Positions 1-8,768 of a stretch of DNA of 64,000 nt are shown in pieces. The translations under genes and the position numbers were made by a program. The DNA is from DATHZQ01 sp965216945 (GTDB lineage: Bacteria > Actinomycetota > Acidimicrobiia > Spongiisociales > UBA5794). Numbering within the stretch: position 1 is the first letter of the stretch; every line of letters starts with the position of its first letter. The notes under the pieces were generated by a model. It had not been told where the DNA came from. It made no database searches and saw nothing but the letters and a program-made list of their open reading frames with translations. The DNA lies in assembly GCA_965216945.1 (NCBI GenBank), contig CBDCGU010000003.1, positions 3,038,001 to 3,102,000 on the forward strand, read 5' to 3'.

Positions 1-2
1 CC

Positions 3-992
3 GCCGGCTCGGCGTTCGGGGCATTGGGAAGCGACACCGGCGGATCCGTGCGGCAGCCGGCAGCCTTGTGCGGCATCGTCGGGGCCAAGCCGACGTACGG
101 CCGGGTGAGCAGGTACGGGCTGATTGCGTTTGCCTCTTCGCTCGATCAGATCGGCCCGCTGACCAGAACCGTCGAAGACGCGGCGTTGCTGCTCGATGCG
201 ATCGCCGGCTGGGATCCTCAGGACGCAACGAGCATCCGTGAGAACGCCGCCGAAGTGACGCCGGCGCTCGAAGGCGGTGTCGCCGGGCTGCGGATCGGGA
301 TTGCCGCCGAGATGTCCGGGGACGGCATCGAGGCAGAGGTCGCCGCAGCCTTCCGCGGAACCGTCGATGCCCTTGCCGACGCCGGGGCGGAGATCGTCGA
401 CGTCTCGCTGCCGACGGCGGTGGATGCGCTGTCCACGTACTACCTCATCGCCCCCGCAGAGTGCTCCGCCAACCTGGCGCGCTTCGACGGAGTTCGCTAC
501 GGACTGCGCGTCGGCGGCGACACGACAGAGGAGATGATGGCGGCGAGCCGGGCCGAGGGGTTTGGTCCAGAGGTCACGCGCCGCATCCTGCTCGGTACGT
601 ACGCGCTCAGTGCCGGCTACTACGACGCCTTCTACGGGCAGGCGCAGAAGGTGCGAACGCTGTTGAGGCGTGACTTCGCCGCCGCCTACCGGCAAGTCGA
701 CGTCCTCGTCTCACCCACCAGCCCGACGACGGCTTTCAGCCTGGGAGAGAAGACGGCCGACCCGCTGGCCATGTACTTCTCCGACGTCTTCACCTTGCCG
801 ATCAACCTGACGGGTGACCCGGGCATCTCGCTGCCGGTGGGCCTCGACGAAGCCGGACTGCCGATCGGATTTCAGGTGATGGCGCCGGCCCTCGGCGAGA
901 ACGTCATGTTTCGCGTCGCCGCCGAGATCGAGCGTCTTGCGAGGTTCGACCACCGACCGGCGTTGGCGACGTCGGAGGTGACACTGCCGTGA
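3..992 (+). CDS. gatA: GatA, Asp/Glu-tRNA amidotransferase subunit A (5' partial)
   Basis: C-terminal part of the amidase subunit of GatCAB, which releases ammonia from glutamine so that mischarged Glu-tRNA(Gln) or Asp-tRNA(Asn) can be amidated. The frame is open from the window edge. The visible part begins inside the amidase signature, with the GSDTGGSVRQPA motif carrying the nucleophilic Ser, followed by KPTYGRVSRYGL. The catalytic Lys and cis-Ser region lie upstream, outside the window. About 329 residues are visible, as expected for a protein of roughly 480. The stop overlaps the gatB start by 4 bp (GTGA), implying translational coupling. gatC is not visible and probably lies upstream. 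Confidence 0.96.
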   Translation, partial: AGSAFGALGSDTGGSVRQPAALCGIVGAKPTYGRVSRYGLIAFASSLDQIGPLTRTVEDAALLLDAIAGWDPQDATSIRENAAEVTPALEGGVAGLRIGIAAEMSGDGIEAEVAAAFRGTVDALADAGAEIVDVSLPTAVDALSTYYLIAPAECSANLARFDGVRYGLRVGGDTTEEMMAASRAEGFGPEVTRRILLGTYALSAGYYDAFYGQAQKVRTLLRRDFAAAYRQVDVLVSPTSPTTAFSLGEKTADPLAMYFSDVFTLPINLTGDPGISLPVGLDEAGLPIGFQVMAPALGENVMFRVAAEIERLARFDHRPALATSEVTLP

Positions 993-2437
993 CGACGTAC
1001 GAGCCCGTGATCGGTATCGAGACTCACGTGGAACTGCGGACACGGTCCAAGATGTTCTGTGGCTGCGCCGTGGAGTTCGGGGCCCCACCCAACACGAGAG
1101 TGTGTCCGGTGTGCCTCGGGCTTCCCGGAGCCCTTCCCGTGCCGAACGCCGAGGCCATCGAGAGCATTCTCCGCATCGGCGCCGCCCTCGGCTGCACGCT
1201 GGTGGAGCGTTCCTTGTTCCACCGGAAGAACTACTTCTACCCGGATCTGCCGAAGAACTACCAGATCTCCCAATATGACGTGCCGCTGTGTGTGGATGGC
1301 CACCTCGACGTGACCGTCGACGGCGACACCGTGCGTGTCGGCATCACCCGCGTCCACATGGAAGAGGACACCGGCAAGAGCTTGCACGCAAGCGAGGGCG
1401 GCCGGATCCACGATGCCGAACACTCGCTCCTGGACTTCAACAGAGCCGGCGTCCCGCTGGTCGAGATCGTCACGGAACCCGACATTCGCTCCCCGGAGCA
1501 GGCCCGTGCCTACGCCGCGGAGTTGCAGCGCATCGTCCGCAGCTTGGGTGTCTCCGACGCTCGCCTCGAAGAGGGGTCGATGCGCTTCGATGCGAACGTG
1601 TCGATCCGGCCAACCGGCGAGGCCGCGTTCGGGACGCGGGCCGAGGTGAAGAACATGAATTCGATGCGCTCGCTGCAGCGGGCGGTGGCGTTCGAGATCG
1701 ATCGCCAGGTCGAACTCGTCTCGGCCGGAGGGGCCGTCGTCCAAGAGACGCGTCATTGGAACGAGGGTGCCGGGGCAACGTCTTCGATGCGTTCCAAGGA
1801 GGAGTCGGAGGACTACCGCTATTTCCAGGAGCCGGATCTGGTGCCGCTCGAGGTGGACGAGTCATGGCAGCGGCGAGTGCAGGCCTCGCTGCCCGAATTG
1901 CCGGCGGTGCGCCGGGAGCGCTATCGAGCCGCCGGGGTGGATGCTGCTACCGCGGCCTCGCTCGTCGACGACGCCGACCTCGGTGCGCTCTTCGACGAGG
2001 CCGTCACCGCCGGAGCCGAACCCAAGGCCGCAGGCAACTGGATCACGGGGGAGGTGGTGGCCTATCTGCGGCAGGAGCAGGTGCACCTGGCCGACACCGA
2101 CGTGACGGCCGGCGACATCGTTGCTCTCCACGGCATGGTGGAGGACGGTACGGTGTCCGCATCCGCCGCCAAGGAGGTGCTCCGCGGCGTTCTCGCCGGA
2201 GAAGGGCGACCGGAGGAGGTGGCCGAGGCCCGAGACCTCATCCAGATCTCGGATGATTCGCTGATCGAGGCCGAGGTGGATGCAGTGCTGGCGGCTCATC
2301 CGGACGAGCTCGCCCGGATGCTGGAGGGCGACATGAAGCCGGTCGGGTTCCTCGTGGGTCAGGTGATGCGTGCCACCGGGGGCAAGGCTGATCCCCGCAA
2401 GGTGTCGGACCTGCTCCGCTCCCGAGCGTCGAGCTGA
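989..2437 (+). CDS. gatB: GatB, Asp/Glu-tRNA amidotransferase subunit B
   Basis: Full-length (482 aa) GatB, the kinase/transamidase subunit that phosphorylates the tRNA-bound Glu or Asp and amidates it with ammonia from GatA. The N-terminus YEPVIGIETHVELRT, the Cys-rich segment CGC...CPVCLGLPGALPVPN, and a C-terminal YqeY-like tail (GWITGEVV-type region to the end) match the family. The GTG start at 989 overlaps the gatA stop. With gltX and tRNA-Gln elsewhere in the window this supports indirect Gln-tRNA formation. The next gene starts one base after its stop. Confidence 0.97.
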   Translation: MTTYEPVIGIETHVELRTRSKMFCGCAVEFGAPPNTRVCPVCLGLPGALPVPNAEAIESILRIGAALGCTLVERSLFHRKNYFYPDLPKNYQISQYDVPLCVDGHLDVTVDGDTVRVGITRVHMEEDTGKSLHASEGGRIHDAEHSLLDFNRAGVPLVEIVTEPDIRSPEQARAYAAELQRIVRSLGVSDARLEEGSMRFDANVSIRPTGEAAFGTRAEVKNMNSMRSLQRAVAFEIDRQVELVSAGGAVVQETRHWNEGAGATSSMRSKEESEDYRYFQEPDLVPLEVDESWQRRVQASLPELPAVRRERYRAAGVDAATAASLVDDADLGALFDEAVTAGAEPKAAGNWITGEVVAYLRQEQVHLADTDVTAGDIVALHGMVEDGTVSASAAKEVLRGVLAGEGRPEEVAEARDLIQISDDSLIEAEVDAVLAAHPDELARMLEGDMKPVGFLVGQVMRATGGKADPRKVSDLLRSRASS

Positions 2438-2438
2438 C

Positions 2439-3068
2439 GTGCTGCGAGCCGTCGTCTTCGACTGCGACGGTGTACTCGTCGACAGCGAACCGATCTCCGA
2501 GCGGTCGTGGGAGATCGTGCTCGGGCGATACGGGTACTCACCCTCCGCGGGCGACCACACGGCAACCCGGGGTACGACGGGCGTTGACACTGCGGCGTAT
2601 TACCGTCGCTTCATCGAGGTGGATCCGAGTCACGACCTGCTCGCCGAGGTGGACGCCGAGCGCCGGGCGGCTCTCGAATCCGAGCTCGAGGCCTTCCCGG
2701 ACGCCGTGACGACGGTGCGTACCCTTGCGGCCGAAGGCGTCCCGCTGGCAGTTGCCTCGTCCAGCGGCCGGGCCAACCTCGACCTCAAGCTCGGCAAGTT
2801 CGACCTCGCCCGCTACTTCGATGCAACGGTCGCCGGCGACGAGGTCAAACGCGGCAAACCCGCCCCCGACCTGTTCCTGGCGGCCGCACGCCTTCTGGGG
2901 GTAGCTGCCGGCGGCTGCCTGGCGATCGACGACACCGAGCTCGGGGCGGATGCGGCCGTGGCGGCCGGAATGCGGACGGTGCAGATCCTCCGCGACGGCT
3001 CGCTATCGCCCCGGCACACCGTGGTTTCGAGCCTCGACGCCGATCTCATCATGCACTGGCTCGGCTGA
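2439..3068 (+). CDS. HAD-superfamily hydrolase (beta-phosphoglucomutase-like)
   Basis: A 209-aa phosphatase or phosphomutase of HAD subfamily IA. Motif I is FDCDGVLVDSE near the N-terminus, motif II is the Ser in VASSSGR, motif III is the Lys in VKRGKPAPDLF, and motif IV is AIDDTELG. The chosen GTG start (2439) places motif I at residue 6, as in homologues; an upstream in-frame start at 2370 would sit inside gatB. One base separates it from the gatB stop, so it is probably the third gene of the gatAB operon. The substrate cannot be deduced. Confidence 0.88.
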   Translation: MLRAVVFDCDGVLVDSEPISERSWEIVLGRYGYSPSAGDHTATRGTTGVDTAAYYRRFIEVDPSHDLLAEVDAERRAALESELEAFPDAVTTVRTLAAEGVPLAVASSSGRANLDLKLGKFDLARYFDATVAGDEVKRGKPAPDLFLAAARLLGVAAGGCLAIDDTELGADAAVAAGMRTVQILRDGSLSPRHTVVSSLDADLIMHWLG

Positions 3069-3092
3069 TCGGCAGGGGACGTCACTACACTT

Positions 3093-3127
3093 CGACAGTG
3101 GTTGAGTTCGCTGCGACAGTAGTTGAG
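3093..3127 (+). promoter_or_regulatory. Two direct repeats upstream of the MarR gene (putative operator)
   Basis: The 14-mer CGACAGTGGTTGAG (3093-3106) recurs with one change as CGACAGTAGTTGAG (3114-3127), ending 2 bp before the ATG of the MarR-family gene. The centre-to-centre spacing is 21 bp, two helical turns, suiting a dimeric regulator binding one face of the DNA. Autoregulation is an inference. Confidence 0.45.
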
Positions 3128-3129
3128 TG

Positions 3130-3681
3130 ATGAGCGAAACGATGCTGTTGGACGTGTGGGTCCTGGCGCGGCTGGCCGGAGTGGCGATGGACGACGCCAT
3201 CGCTCCCTCCGGACTCATCGCCCGCGAGTTCGTGCTGTATGCGTTGCTCGATCGTGCAGGTCCGATGACTCCGACGGAGCTTGCCCGCACGTCGGGCGTT
3301 CCCGCCACCACCATCTCGAAGATGGTGCGGCGAGTGGGGGAGCGAGGCCACCTCGTCGAGCTGGAGAATCCGAGTGATGCTCGCTCCCGGCTGCTGCGAC
3401 TCAGTCCGTCCGGCGAGGAGGTGCTGGCCAAGGCCGAAGCAGGGTATGCCACCCTGGCCGAGTCGGTGGTTGCGGCGCTTGGCGACGAGTGCGGGCAGGT
3501 GGAGTGGAGCCTCGCACGGCTGGGGCAGGCGCTGGGAGACGCATCGGGGCTGGCGGCGCTGCCGGGGGACCGGCCGGCGGAGGCCACGGCTCATGAGATC
3601 CGCTACGCAGGGCGCCCCCTCACCCCGGCGGAGGAATCCCAGGCCCGGGACTTCATCGACTTCCTCCGCCGCAGGGGCTGA
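3130..3681 (+). CDS. MarR-family transcriptional regulator
   Basis: A 183-aa winged-helix regulator. The central segment (MTPTELARTSGVPATTISKM, then a wing ending in SDARSRLLRLSPSGEE) is the MarR DNA-binding domain, flanked by helices for dimerisation. The C-terminal 45 residues extend beyond the usual family length. ATG 3130 is preferred over GTG 3127. It stands alone after the gatAB operon and converges on ppc, with 12 bp between stops. The ligand is unknown. Two direct repeats immediately upstream may be its operator. Confidence 0.88.
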   Translation: MSETMLLDVWVLARLAGVAMDDAIAPSGLIAREFVLYALLDRAGPMTPTELARTSGVPATTISKMVRRVGERGHLVELENPSDARSRLLRLSPSGEEVLAKAEAGYATLAESVVAALGDECGQVEWSLARLGQALGDASGLAALPGDRPAEATAHEIRYAGRPLTPAEESQARDFIDFLRRRG

Positions 3682-3693
3682 GTGGCGGGGGCG

Positions 3694-6456
3694 TCAGCCC
3701 GTGTTGCGCAGCCCCGCCGCCAGCCCGTTGACCGTGAGGAGCAGAGCTCGCGACAGGGCCGGATCCGGCTCGGCCGACGCCCGTGCCCGGTGGAGCAACC
3801 CTGCTTGCAGGTAGGAGATCGGGTCGATGTACACGTCGCGGATGCCGAGGGTGCGTTGCAGTACCGGGTAACGATCGAGCAGGCGGTCCTGCTTCGTCAC
3901 TCCGAGAATCTCACGCAGAGTGGTGGCGTGCTCCTTGCGGATGACATCGAACAGATGGCGGTACTCGGCGTCGACCAGCGTCGTGACGTAGCGCTCGGCC
4001 ACGGCCAGGTCCGTCTTGGTCAGGGTCATCTCGACATTCGAGACGAACGTGCGGAAGAACGACCACTCCCGGTACATCTGGTCGATGACGTCGCCGAGAC
4101 CCGCCGCCCGGGCGGTAGCCAGGCCGGAGCCCACGCCAAACCATCCCGGCACGATCTGGCGTGACTGTGTCCACCCGAACACCCAGGGAATCGCCCGCAT
4201 CCCTCCCAGCCCGACGTTGTCGTCGCCGCCGCCGGGGCGGCGGGCCGGGCGCGAGCCGATGTTCATCGCCGCCAGCTCCTCCACCGGCGTCGAGGTGATG
4301 AAGTAGGGCACGAGATCGGGGGAGTCGACCAGCGCCCGGTACGCGGTGAATGCCGCCTCGCTGATCTGATCCATCGCGGCATCCCATCGGGCGAGGACCT
4401 CGCTCGGCTTACGGGCGGTGCGGTGCAGCAGCGAGGCTTCCAGCGTCGCCGCCAGGGCGAGCTCCAGGTTGGACGCCGCCAGCGAGGGAAGCCCGTACTT
4501 GTCGGCGATCACCTCACCCTGCTCGGTGATCTTGATCCGCCCGTCCACCGTCCCCCAGGGCTGTGCCATGATCGCTTCCCCCGTGGGGCCGCCGCCCCGG
4601 CCGACGGTGCCCCCACGACCGTGGAAGATCCGCAGCTCCACACCGTGGCGCAGCGCAACGTCGCGCAGGTCGCGCGACGCCTTGTACAGCCCCCACTGGG
4701 ACGTCGTGATCCCCGCATGCTTGTTCGAGTCGGAATAGCCGAGCATCACTTCCTGGAGGTTGCCGTTCAGCTCGACGATCCGGCGGTACGAGCGGCTCGC
4801 CAGCATGGCGTCGAGGAGCGCTCCGGCGTTGCGTACCTCGTCGATGGTCTCGAACAGCGGTACGAACCCGATTCGAGCGAACCCGGCGTGGAGATCGATG
4901 AGACCCGCATCTCGAGCGAGAACGGCCGGTGCCAGGATGTCCTCGGGTCCTGTCGTCTCGGACACGATGTAGCTCTCCATCGTGTGCTCTCCAAAGTGGT
5001 CCAGGGCGCGGCGAATGGTGTGGAACGTCTCGAACGTGCGAGCGGCGTCTCCCGGCAGCGAGGTGGTCAGCGAGGCCAGCGGACGCCGGCTCTCCAACTC
5101 GAGCTCGAGCTGGGCGACCCTGCCGGGACCATCTTGGGCATAGTTCTCGTCGAGCCGGGCGTACAGCGACTCGAGCACCACGTGATGGGCCCGAGCATGC
5201 TCTCGGACGTCCATGGTGGCCAGGTGGAACCCGAAGGCAGCCACCCGACGCAGCAACCGATCGAGTGAGCCGGTTGCGATCAGCACGCCGTGGTTTTCCA
5301 TCAGCGAGCGCCGCATGATCAGCAAGTCGGCGATCATCTCGGCGGGGGCGGCGTAGTCGACGCCGGGCCGGTGCGGGGTGTCCTCCGCCAAGCGGCGGCG
5401 CGTGTTCAGCAGACGTTGATGGACGAAGCCGGTCTTCTGGCGATATGCCTCGCCGGCCGACAGGTCGGCGTATGCGACCGCCGTCGACGGCAGATGGGCA
5501 GCGTCGGCTTCGAGCGATGCGGCCAGCTCTGAGCTGATCGCCGCGATCTTGTTCGAGGGGCTGAGGTCGGTGGCGAGTTGCTCGACCGCGGCGACGAGCT
5601 CACGGAGCGCATGATCGTGTTGCATCCGCAGCACGGCGCTCGTCACGTCGGGGGTGACGTTGGGGTTGCCGTCACGATCGCCACCCACCCATGTCCCGAA
5701 GTGGAGGGGCCGGGCGATGACGTCGAGTTCGACGCCGAGGCGAGCCAGCTGGTGGTCGAGCTCGTCGAGGAGATCGGCGGCGACGTCGCGAAAGATCTCG
5801 TCGAAGTAGTAGATGGTGCTGCGGGCCTCGTCGATCGGCTTCGGGCGCTCTCTGCGGAGCTCGTCGGTCTGCCAGATGAGGTCGATCACTTCCGCCAGCC
5901 TGCGCTCGATCCGGTCGAGGTCGGACGCCGAGAGCCGCGGGTCTGCCCGCTCTTCGAGCAGCTCGGCGACACGGTTGGTCTTGGTGAGGATCGAGCGGCG
6001 CGCTGCTTCCGTGGGGTGAGCGGTGAATACCGGGCGTAGCTCGAGCTTGGCGACAACCGAGGCGACGACGTCCCGCGGAACCCCTGCCTCCAGAATGCGG
6101 TCGACGGTCGAGGCCAGCCAGCCTTGCTGGTCGGCGCGGGCGCCCTCTTCGTCCAGGCGATGGGCCTGTTCGGCGACGTTCGCCAGGTAGAAGAAGGCGC
6201 TGAACGCACGAACGAGCTGGATCGTGGTGTCCAGGTCCAGCTCACCGAGTAGCTCCGTCAACTCTGCCGAGGCGGCGGAGGCATCGTCGCTGTCTCCCTC
6301 CTCGCCGCGGATTCGCTTGGTGAGGGCGCGCACCTCCTCCACGAGATCGAGCAGCTCGGGTCCCTCTTGGCGCACCAGCGTCTCACCGAGGAGGTTGCCG
6401 AGACGTCGGATGTCGGCGCGGAGGCGAGTATCGCGGTCGGACCGCTGATCGGACAT
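3694..6456 (-). CDS. ppc: Phosphoenolpyruvate carboxylase
   Basis: A 920-aa cytosolic enzyme carboxylating phosphoenolpyruvate to oxaloacetate (anaplerosis). Family motifs are intact: FTAHPTEA with the catalytic His, the substrate-binding GYSDSNKHAG, and the glycine-rich FHGRGGTVGRGGGP loop; the protein ends with the typical C-terminus (GLAAGLRNTG). The ATG at 6456 (MSDQRSD) is preferred over the in-frame codon 33 bp further upstream because it matches family length. The gene is monocistronic in appearance: convergent with the MarR gene and downstream of the DUF983 gene on the same strand. Confidence 0.97.
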   Translation of the reverse strand: MSDQRSDRDTRLRADIRRLGNLLGETLVRQEGPELLDLVEEVRALTKRIRGEEGDSDDASAASAELTELLGELDLDTTIQLVRAFSAFFYLANVAEQAHRLDEEGARADQQGWLASTVDRILEAGVPRDVVASVVAKLELRPVFTAHPTEAARRSILTKTNRVAELLEERADPRLSASDLDRIERRLAEVIDLIWQTDELRRERPKPIDEARSTIYYFDEIFRDVAADLLDELDHQLARLGVELDVIARPLHFGTWVGGDRDGNPNVTPDVTSAVLRMQHDHALRELVAAVEQLATDLSPSNKIAAISSELAASLEADAAHLPSTAVAYADLSAGEAYRQKTGFVHQRLLNTRRRLAEDTPHRPGVDYAAPAEMIADLLIMRRSLMENHGVLIATGSLDRLLRRVAAFGFHLATMDVREHARAHHVVLESLYARLDENYAQDGPGRVAQLELELESRRPLASLTTSLPGDAARTFETFHTIRRALDHFGEHTMESYIVSETTGPEDILAPAVLARDAGLIDLHAGFARIGFVPLFETIDEVRNAGALLDAMLASRSYRRIVELNGNLQEVMLGYSDSNKHAGITTSQWGLYKASRDLRDVALRHGVELRIFHGRGGTVGRGGGPTGEAIMAQPWGTVDGRIKITEQGEVIADKYGLPSLAASNLELALAATLEASLLHRTARKPSEVLARWDAAMDQISEAAFTAYRALVDSPDLVPYFITSTPVEELAAMNIGSRPARRPGGGDDNVGLGGMRAIPWVFGWTQSRQIVPGWFGVGSGLATARAAGLGDVIDQMYREWSFFRTFVSNVEMTLTKTDLAVAERYVTTLVDAEYRHLFDVIRKEHATTLREILGVTKQDRLLDRYPVLQRTLGIRDVYIDPISYLQAGLLHRARASAEPDPALSRALLLTVNGLAAGLRNTG

Positions 6457-6505
6457 GGCGGCGAGCGTAGTGCCGGCGCTCGGGAACATGGCCCGGCGTT
6501 CAGCG

Positions 6506-6889
6506 CTACTCGTACGCCTCGGTCTTGCTGCGGAAGTGACGTTCGATGGCCACCCAGAGTGTGCGGGCGATGGGGTGGAAGAGGATCGGCACGACGGCGT
6601 TGACGGCGATCACCGCGATCAAGAGGCCCGTCCATGGCACGTCGGGCCAGGTGAGCACGATGCCGAGGACGAGTACGACGATGAACGCACCCATGGTCAC
6701 GGAGAGGTTGATGAGCATCGCTCCGAGCCAGTAGCCCTCCGTGCGCTCGAAGTGCATGCCGCACCGGGGGCAGTCGTCGACCATCGAGATCCAGCGCCGG
6801 AAGATCCCGCCGGAGCCGCAACGGGCGCAGCGGGCGGTGGCCCCGCGCCACAGCGCGCGGCCGAGCGGCGGTCGTTCGATGGTCTCCAT
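6506..6889 (-). CDS. DUF983 family membrane protein
   Basis: A 127-aa protein with an N-terminal zinc ribbon (CARCGSGGIF, then CPRCGMHFERTEGYW) followed by two hydrophobic helices around residues 58-77 and 82-103. This is the DUF983 layout, a family found in actinobacteria and proteobacteria with no firmly assigned function. The ATG at 6889 begins METIERPPLGRALWRG. It is transcribed away from serA, leaving a 108-bp divergent promoter region, and lies 49 bp upstream of ppc on the same strand. Confidence 0.85.
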   Translation of the reverse strand: METIERPPLGRALWRGATARCARCGSGGIFRRWISMVDDCPRCGMHFERTEGYWLGAMLINLSVTMGAFIVVLVLGIVLTWPDVPWTGLLIAVIAVNAVVPILFHPIARTLWVAIERHFRSKTEAYE

Positions 6890-6997
6890 GGCATGAGCGT
6901 ACCGGTGTCGCGGGCCGTTCCGGGTCACACATCCGACGTGGAGTTTCTGAGGCCCCCGGTGCTCTGCCATCATTCGCTCCTTCCGAGGGGGAGCGCC

Positions 6998-8575
6998 ATG
7001 AGCCGCACTGTCGTGATAGCTGAGAGCATTGCCAAGGCGGCGATAGACTTCCTGGCAGGCCACGTCGATGTCGACGACGCCGCCGGAGCCGATCGTGCCG
7101 AGCTGTTGCGCTGCCTGCGCGGCGCCTCCGGGCTCATCGTTCGCTCCGCCACCAAGGTCGACAGCGCAATGATCGAAGCCGCCCCCGAGCTCGCGGTGAT
7201 CGGGCGGGCCGGGGTGGGGGTCGACAACATCGATGTTGCTGCGGCCACCGATGCGGGAGTCATGGTGGTCAACGCCCCTGACGCCAACACCGTGTCCGCC
7301 GCCGAGCACACCATTGCTCTGCTCCTCGCCCAAGCGCGCCACATCGCACGCGCCGACGCCTCATTGCGTGGCGGTGCGTGGGAGCGGAAGCGGTTCAAGG
7401 GCGTCGAGTTGAGCGGCAAGACACTCGGCATTCTCGGGCTGGGGCGGATCGGCACGCTGGTGGCGATGCGAGCCAGCGCATTCGGTATGCGGCTGCTGGC
7501 CTACGACCCCTACGTGAGCGACGAGCGGGTGCGCATGATCGGAGCGACGCGAGCGACGCTCGAGGAGACGCTCGGCGCCGCGGACTTTCTCACCATCCAT
7601 CTGCCGCGCACGGCCGAGACCGTCGGGTTGATCGGCACCGATGCCATCGCACGCATGCGGCCCGGCGTCCGCATCGTGAACGTGGCGCGGGGTGGCATCG
7701 TCGATGAAGAAGCGCTGGCGGATGCCATCCGTAAAGGCCATGTGGCCGGAGCTGCGATCGATGTGTTTGCGACGGAGCCTATCACCCATAGCCCGCTCTT
7801 CGACCTGCCCGAGGTGGTTGTGACCCCGCATCTCGGTGCGTCGACGCAGGAAGCCCAGGACAAGGCGGGTCTCGCCGTGGCCGAGGCCGTCGTGGCGGCG
7901 CTCGAGGGCGAGCTGGTGCCGTCGGCGGTGAACCTCTCGTTTCAGGGTCGCATCGGGGAGACGGCGCAGCCATACGTTCGCCTCGCCGAAGGGCTCGGCC
8001 AGGTGTTCACCAGCTTCTCGCACGCGCTGCCGGGCGAGCTGCTCGTGTCGGCGCGCGGGCGCGACATGGAGGAGGCGCTCTCGGCAGTTGCCCTGGCTGC
8101 GACAAAGGGCGTCCTGCTCGAGGCAAGCGACGAGCCCGTCTCCTACGTCAACGCCCCGGTGCTGGCGGCGCGCCACGGCATGAAGGTGATTGAAGAGGCG
8201 TTGCCCGAAGCCGCCGACTACCGAGCCGTCGTCCGGCTCAGCGGCACGGTGCAGGGGGTCGAGCGCGAGATCGCCGGTGCGGTGATGGCGCACAAGGGAC
8301 CCGTCTTGGTGAGTGTCGACGGCTACGAGATCGAGTTTCCCATGACCAAGCACATGCTGCTGGTCCGCAACGCCGATACGCCCGGCGAGATCGGGCGGGT
8401 CGGCACGGCGTTGGGCGACGCCGGAGTCAACATCTCCGACATGGCGGTGGGGCGCGGCCCCGGATCGGGGGCGATGATGGGAATCAGCATGGACCAGCCC
8501 ATCGGGGCCGAGTTGGTCGAGCGTATCCGCAACCTGGCCGGAGTGCTCGCCGTGCGCTACATCCAGTTGCGGTAG
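6998..8575 (+). CDS. serA: D-3-phosphoglycerate dehydrogenase
   Basis: A 525-aa type-1 PGDH catalysing the first committed step of serine synthesis, oxidation of 3-phosphoglycerate with NAD. The Rossmann motif GLGRIG, the substrate/NAD region NAPDANTVSAAEH and the catalytic VNVARGG...PHLGAST segments are present. They are followed by an ASB/intervening domain and a C-terminal ACT domain (MLLVRNADTPGEIGRVG), as in the long mycobacterial SerA inhibited by serine. A strong Shine-Dalgarno sequence (GAGGGGGAG) lies just before ATG 6998; the longer open frame upstream is not coding. Confidence 0.96.
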   Translation: MSRTVVIAESIAKAAIDFLAGHVDVDDAAGADRAELLRCLRGASGLIVRSATKVDSAMIEAAPELAVIGRAGVGVDNIDVAAATDAGVMVVNAPDANTVSAAEHTIALLLAQARHIARADASLRGGAWERKRFKGVELSGKTLGILGLGRIGTLVAMRASAFGMRLLAYDPYVSDERVRMIGATRATLEETLGAADFLTIHLPRTAETVGLIGTDAIARMRPGVRIVNVARGGIVDEEALADAIRKGHVAGAAIDVFATEPITHSPLFDLPEVVVTPHLGASTQEAQDKAGLAVAEAVVAALEGELVPSAVNLSFQGRIGETAQPYVRLAEGLGQVFTSFSHALPGELLVSARGRDMEEALSAVALAATKGVLLEASDEPVSYVNAPVLAARHGMKVIEEALPEAADYRAVVRLSGTVQGVEREIAGAVMAHKGPVLVSVDGYEIEFPMTKHMLLVRNADTPGEIGRVGTALGDAGVNISDMAVGRGPGSGAMMGISMDQPIGAELVERIRNLAGVLAVRYIQLR

Positions 8576-8672
8576 CTCCGCCGCGGAGAATGGTGGGGTC
8601 GGGTGCGTGCCGCTTGCGCAGGCGGGGGCACCCGGCGATCCGCATCGCGCCCTCGGCGCAGCGCTGTCGTAA

Positions 8673-8684
8673 TAGTCCGGACTA
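8673..8684. promoter_or_regulatory. 12-bp perfect palindrome upstream of the Tat protein gene
   Basis: TAGTCCGGACTA is self-complementary and lies 84 bp before the start of the Tat-signal gene, in an AT-richer patch of the serA-downstream gap. It has the size of a dimeric repressor half-site pair. The regulator is unknown. Confidence 0.3.
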
Positions 8685-8768
8685 ATCGGAGAACGCGAAA
8701 ATCTCGCATACCGGACCGGAAGATCGCCGCGTAGCCTCGAATCCAGGCCGATGGGAGGAGAAGGGCGG

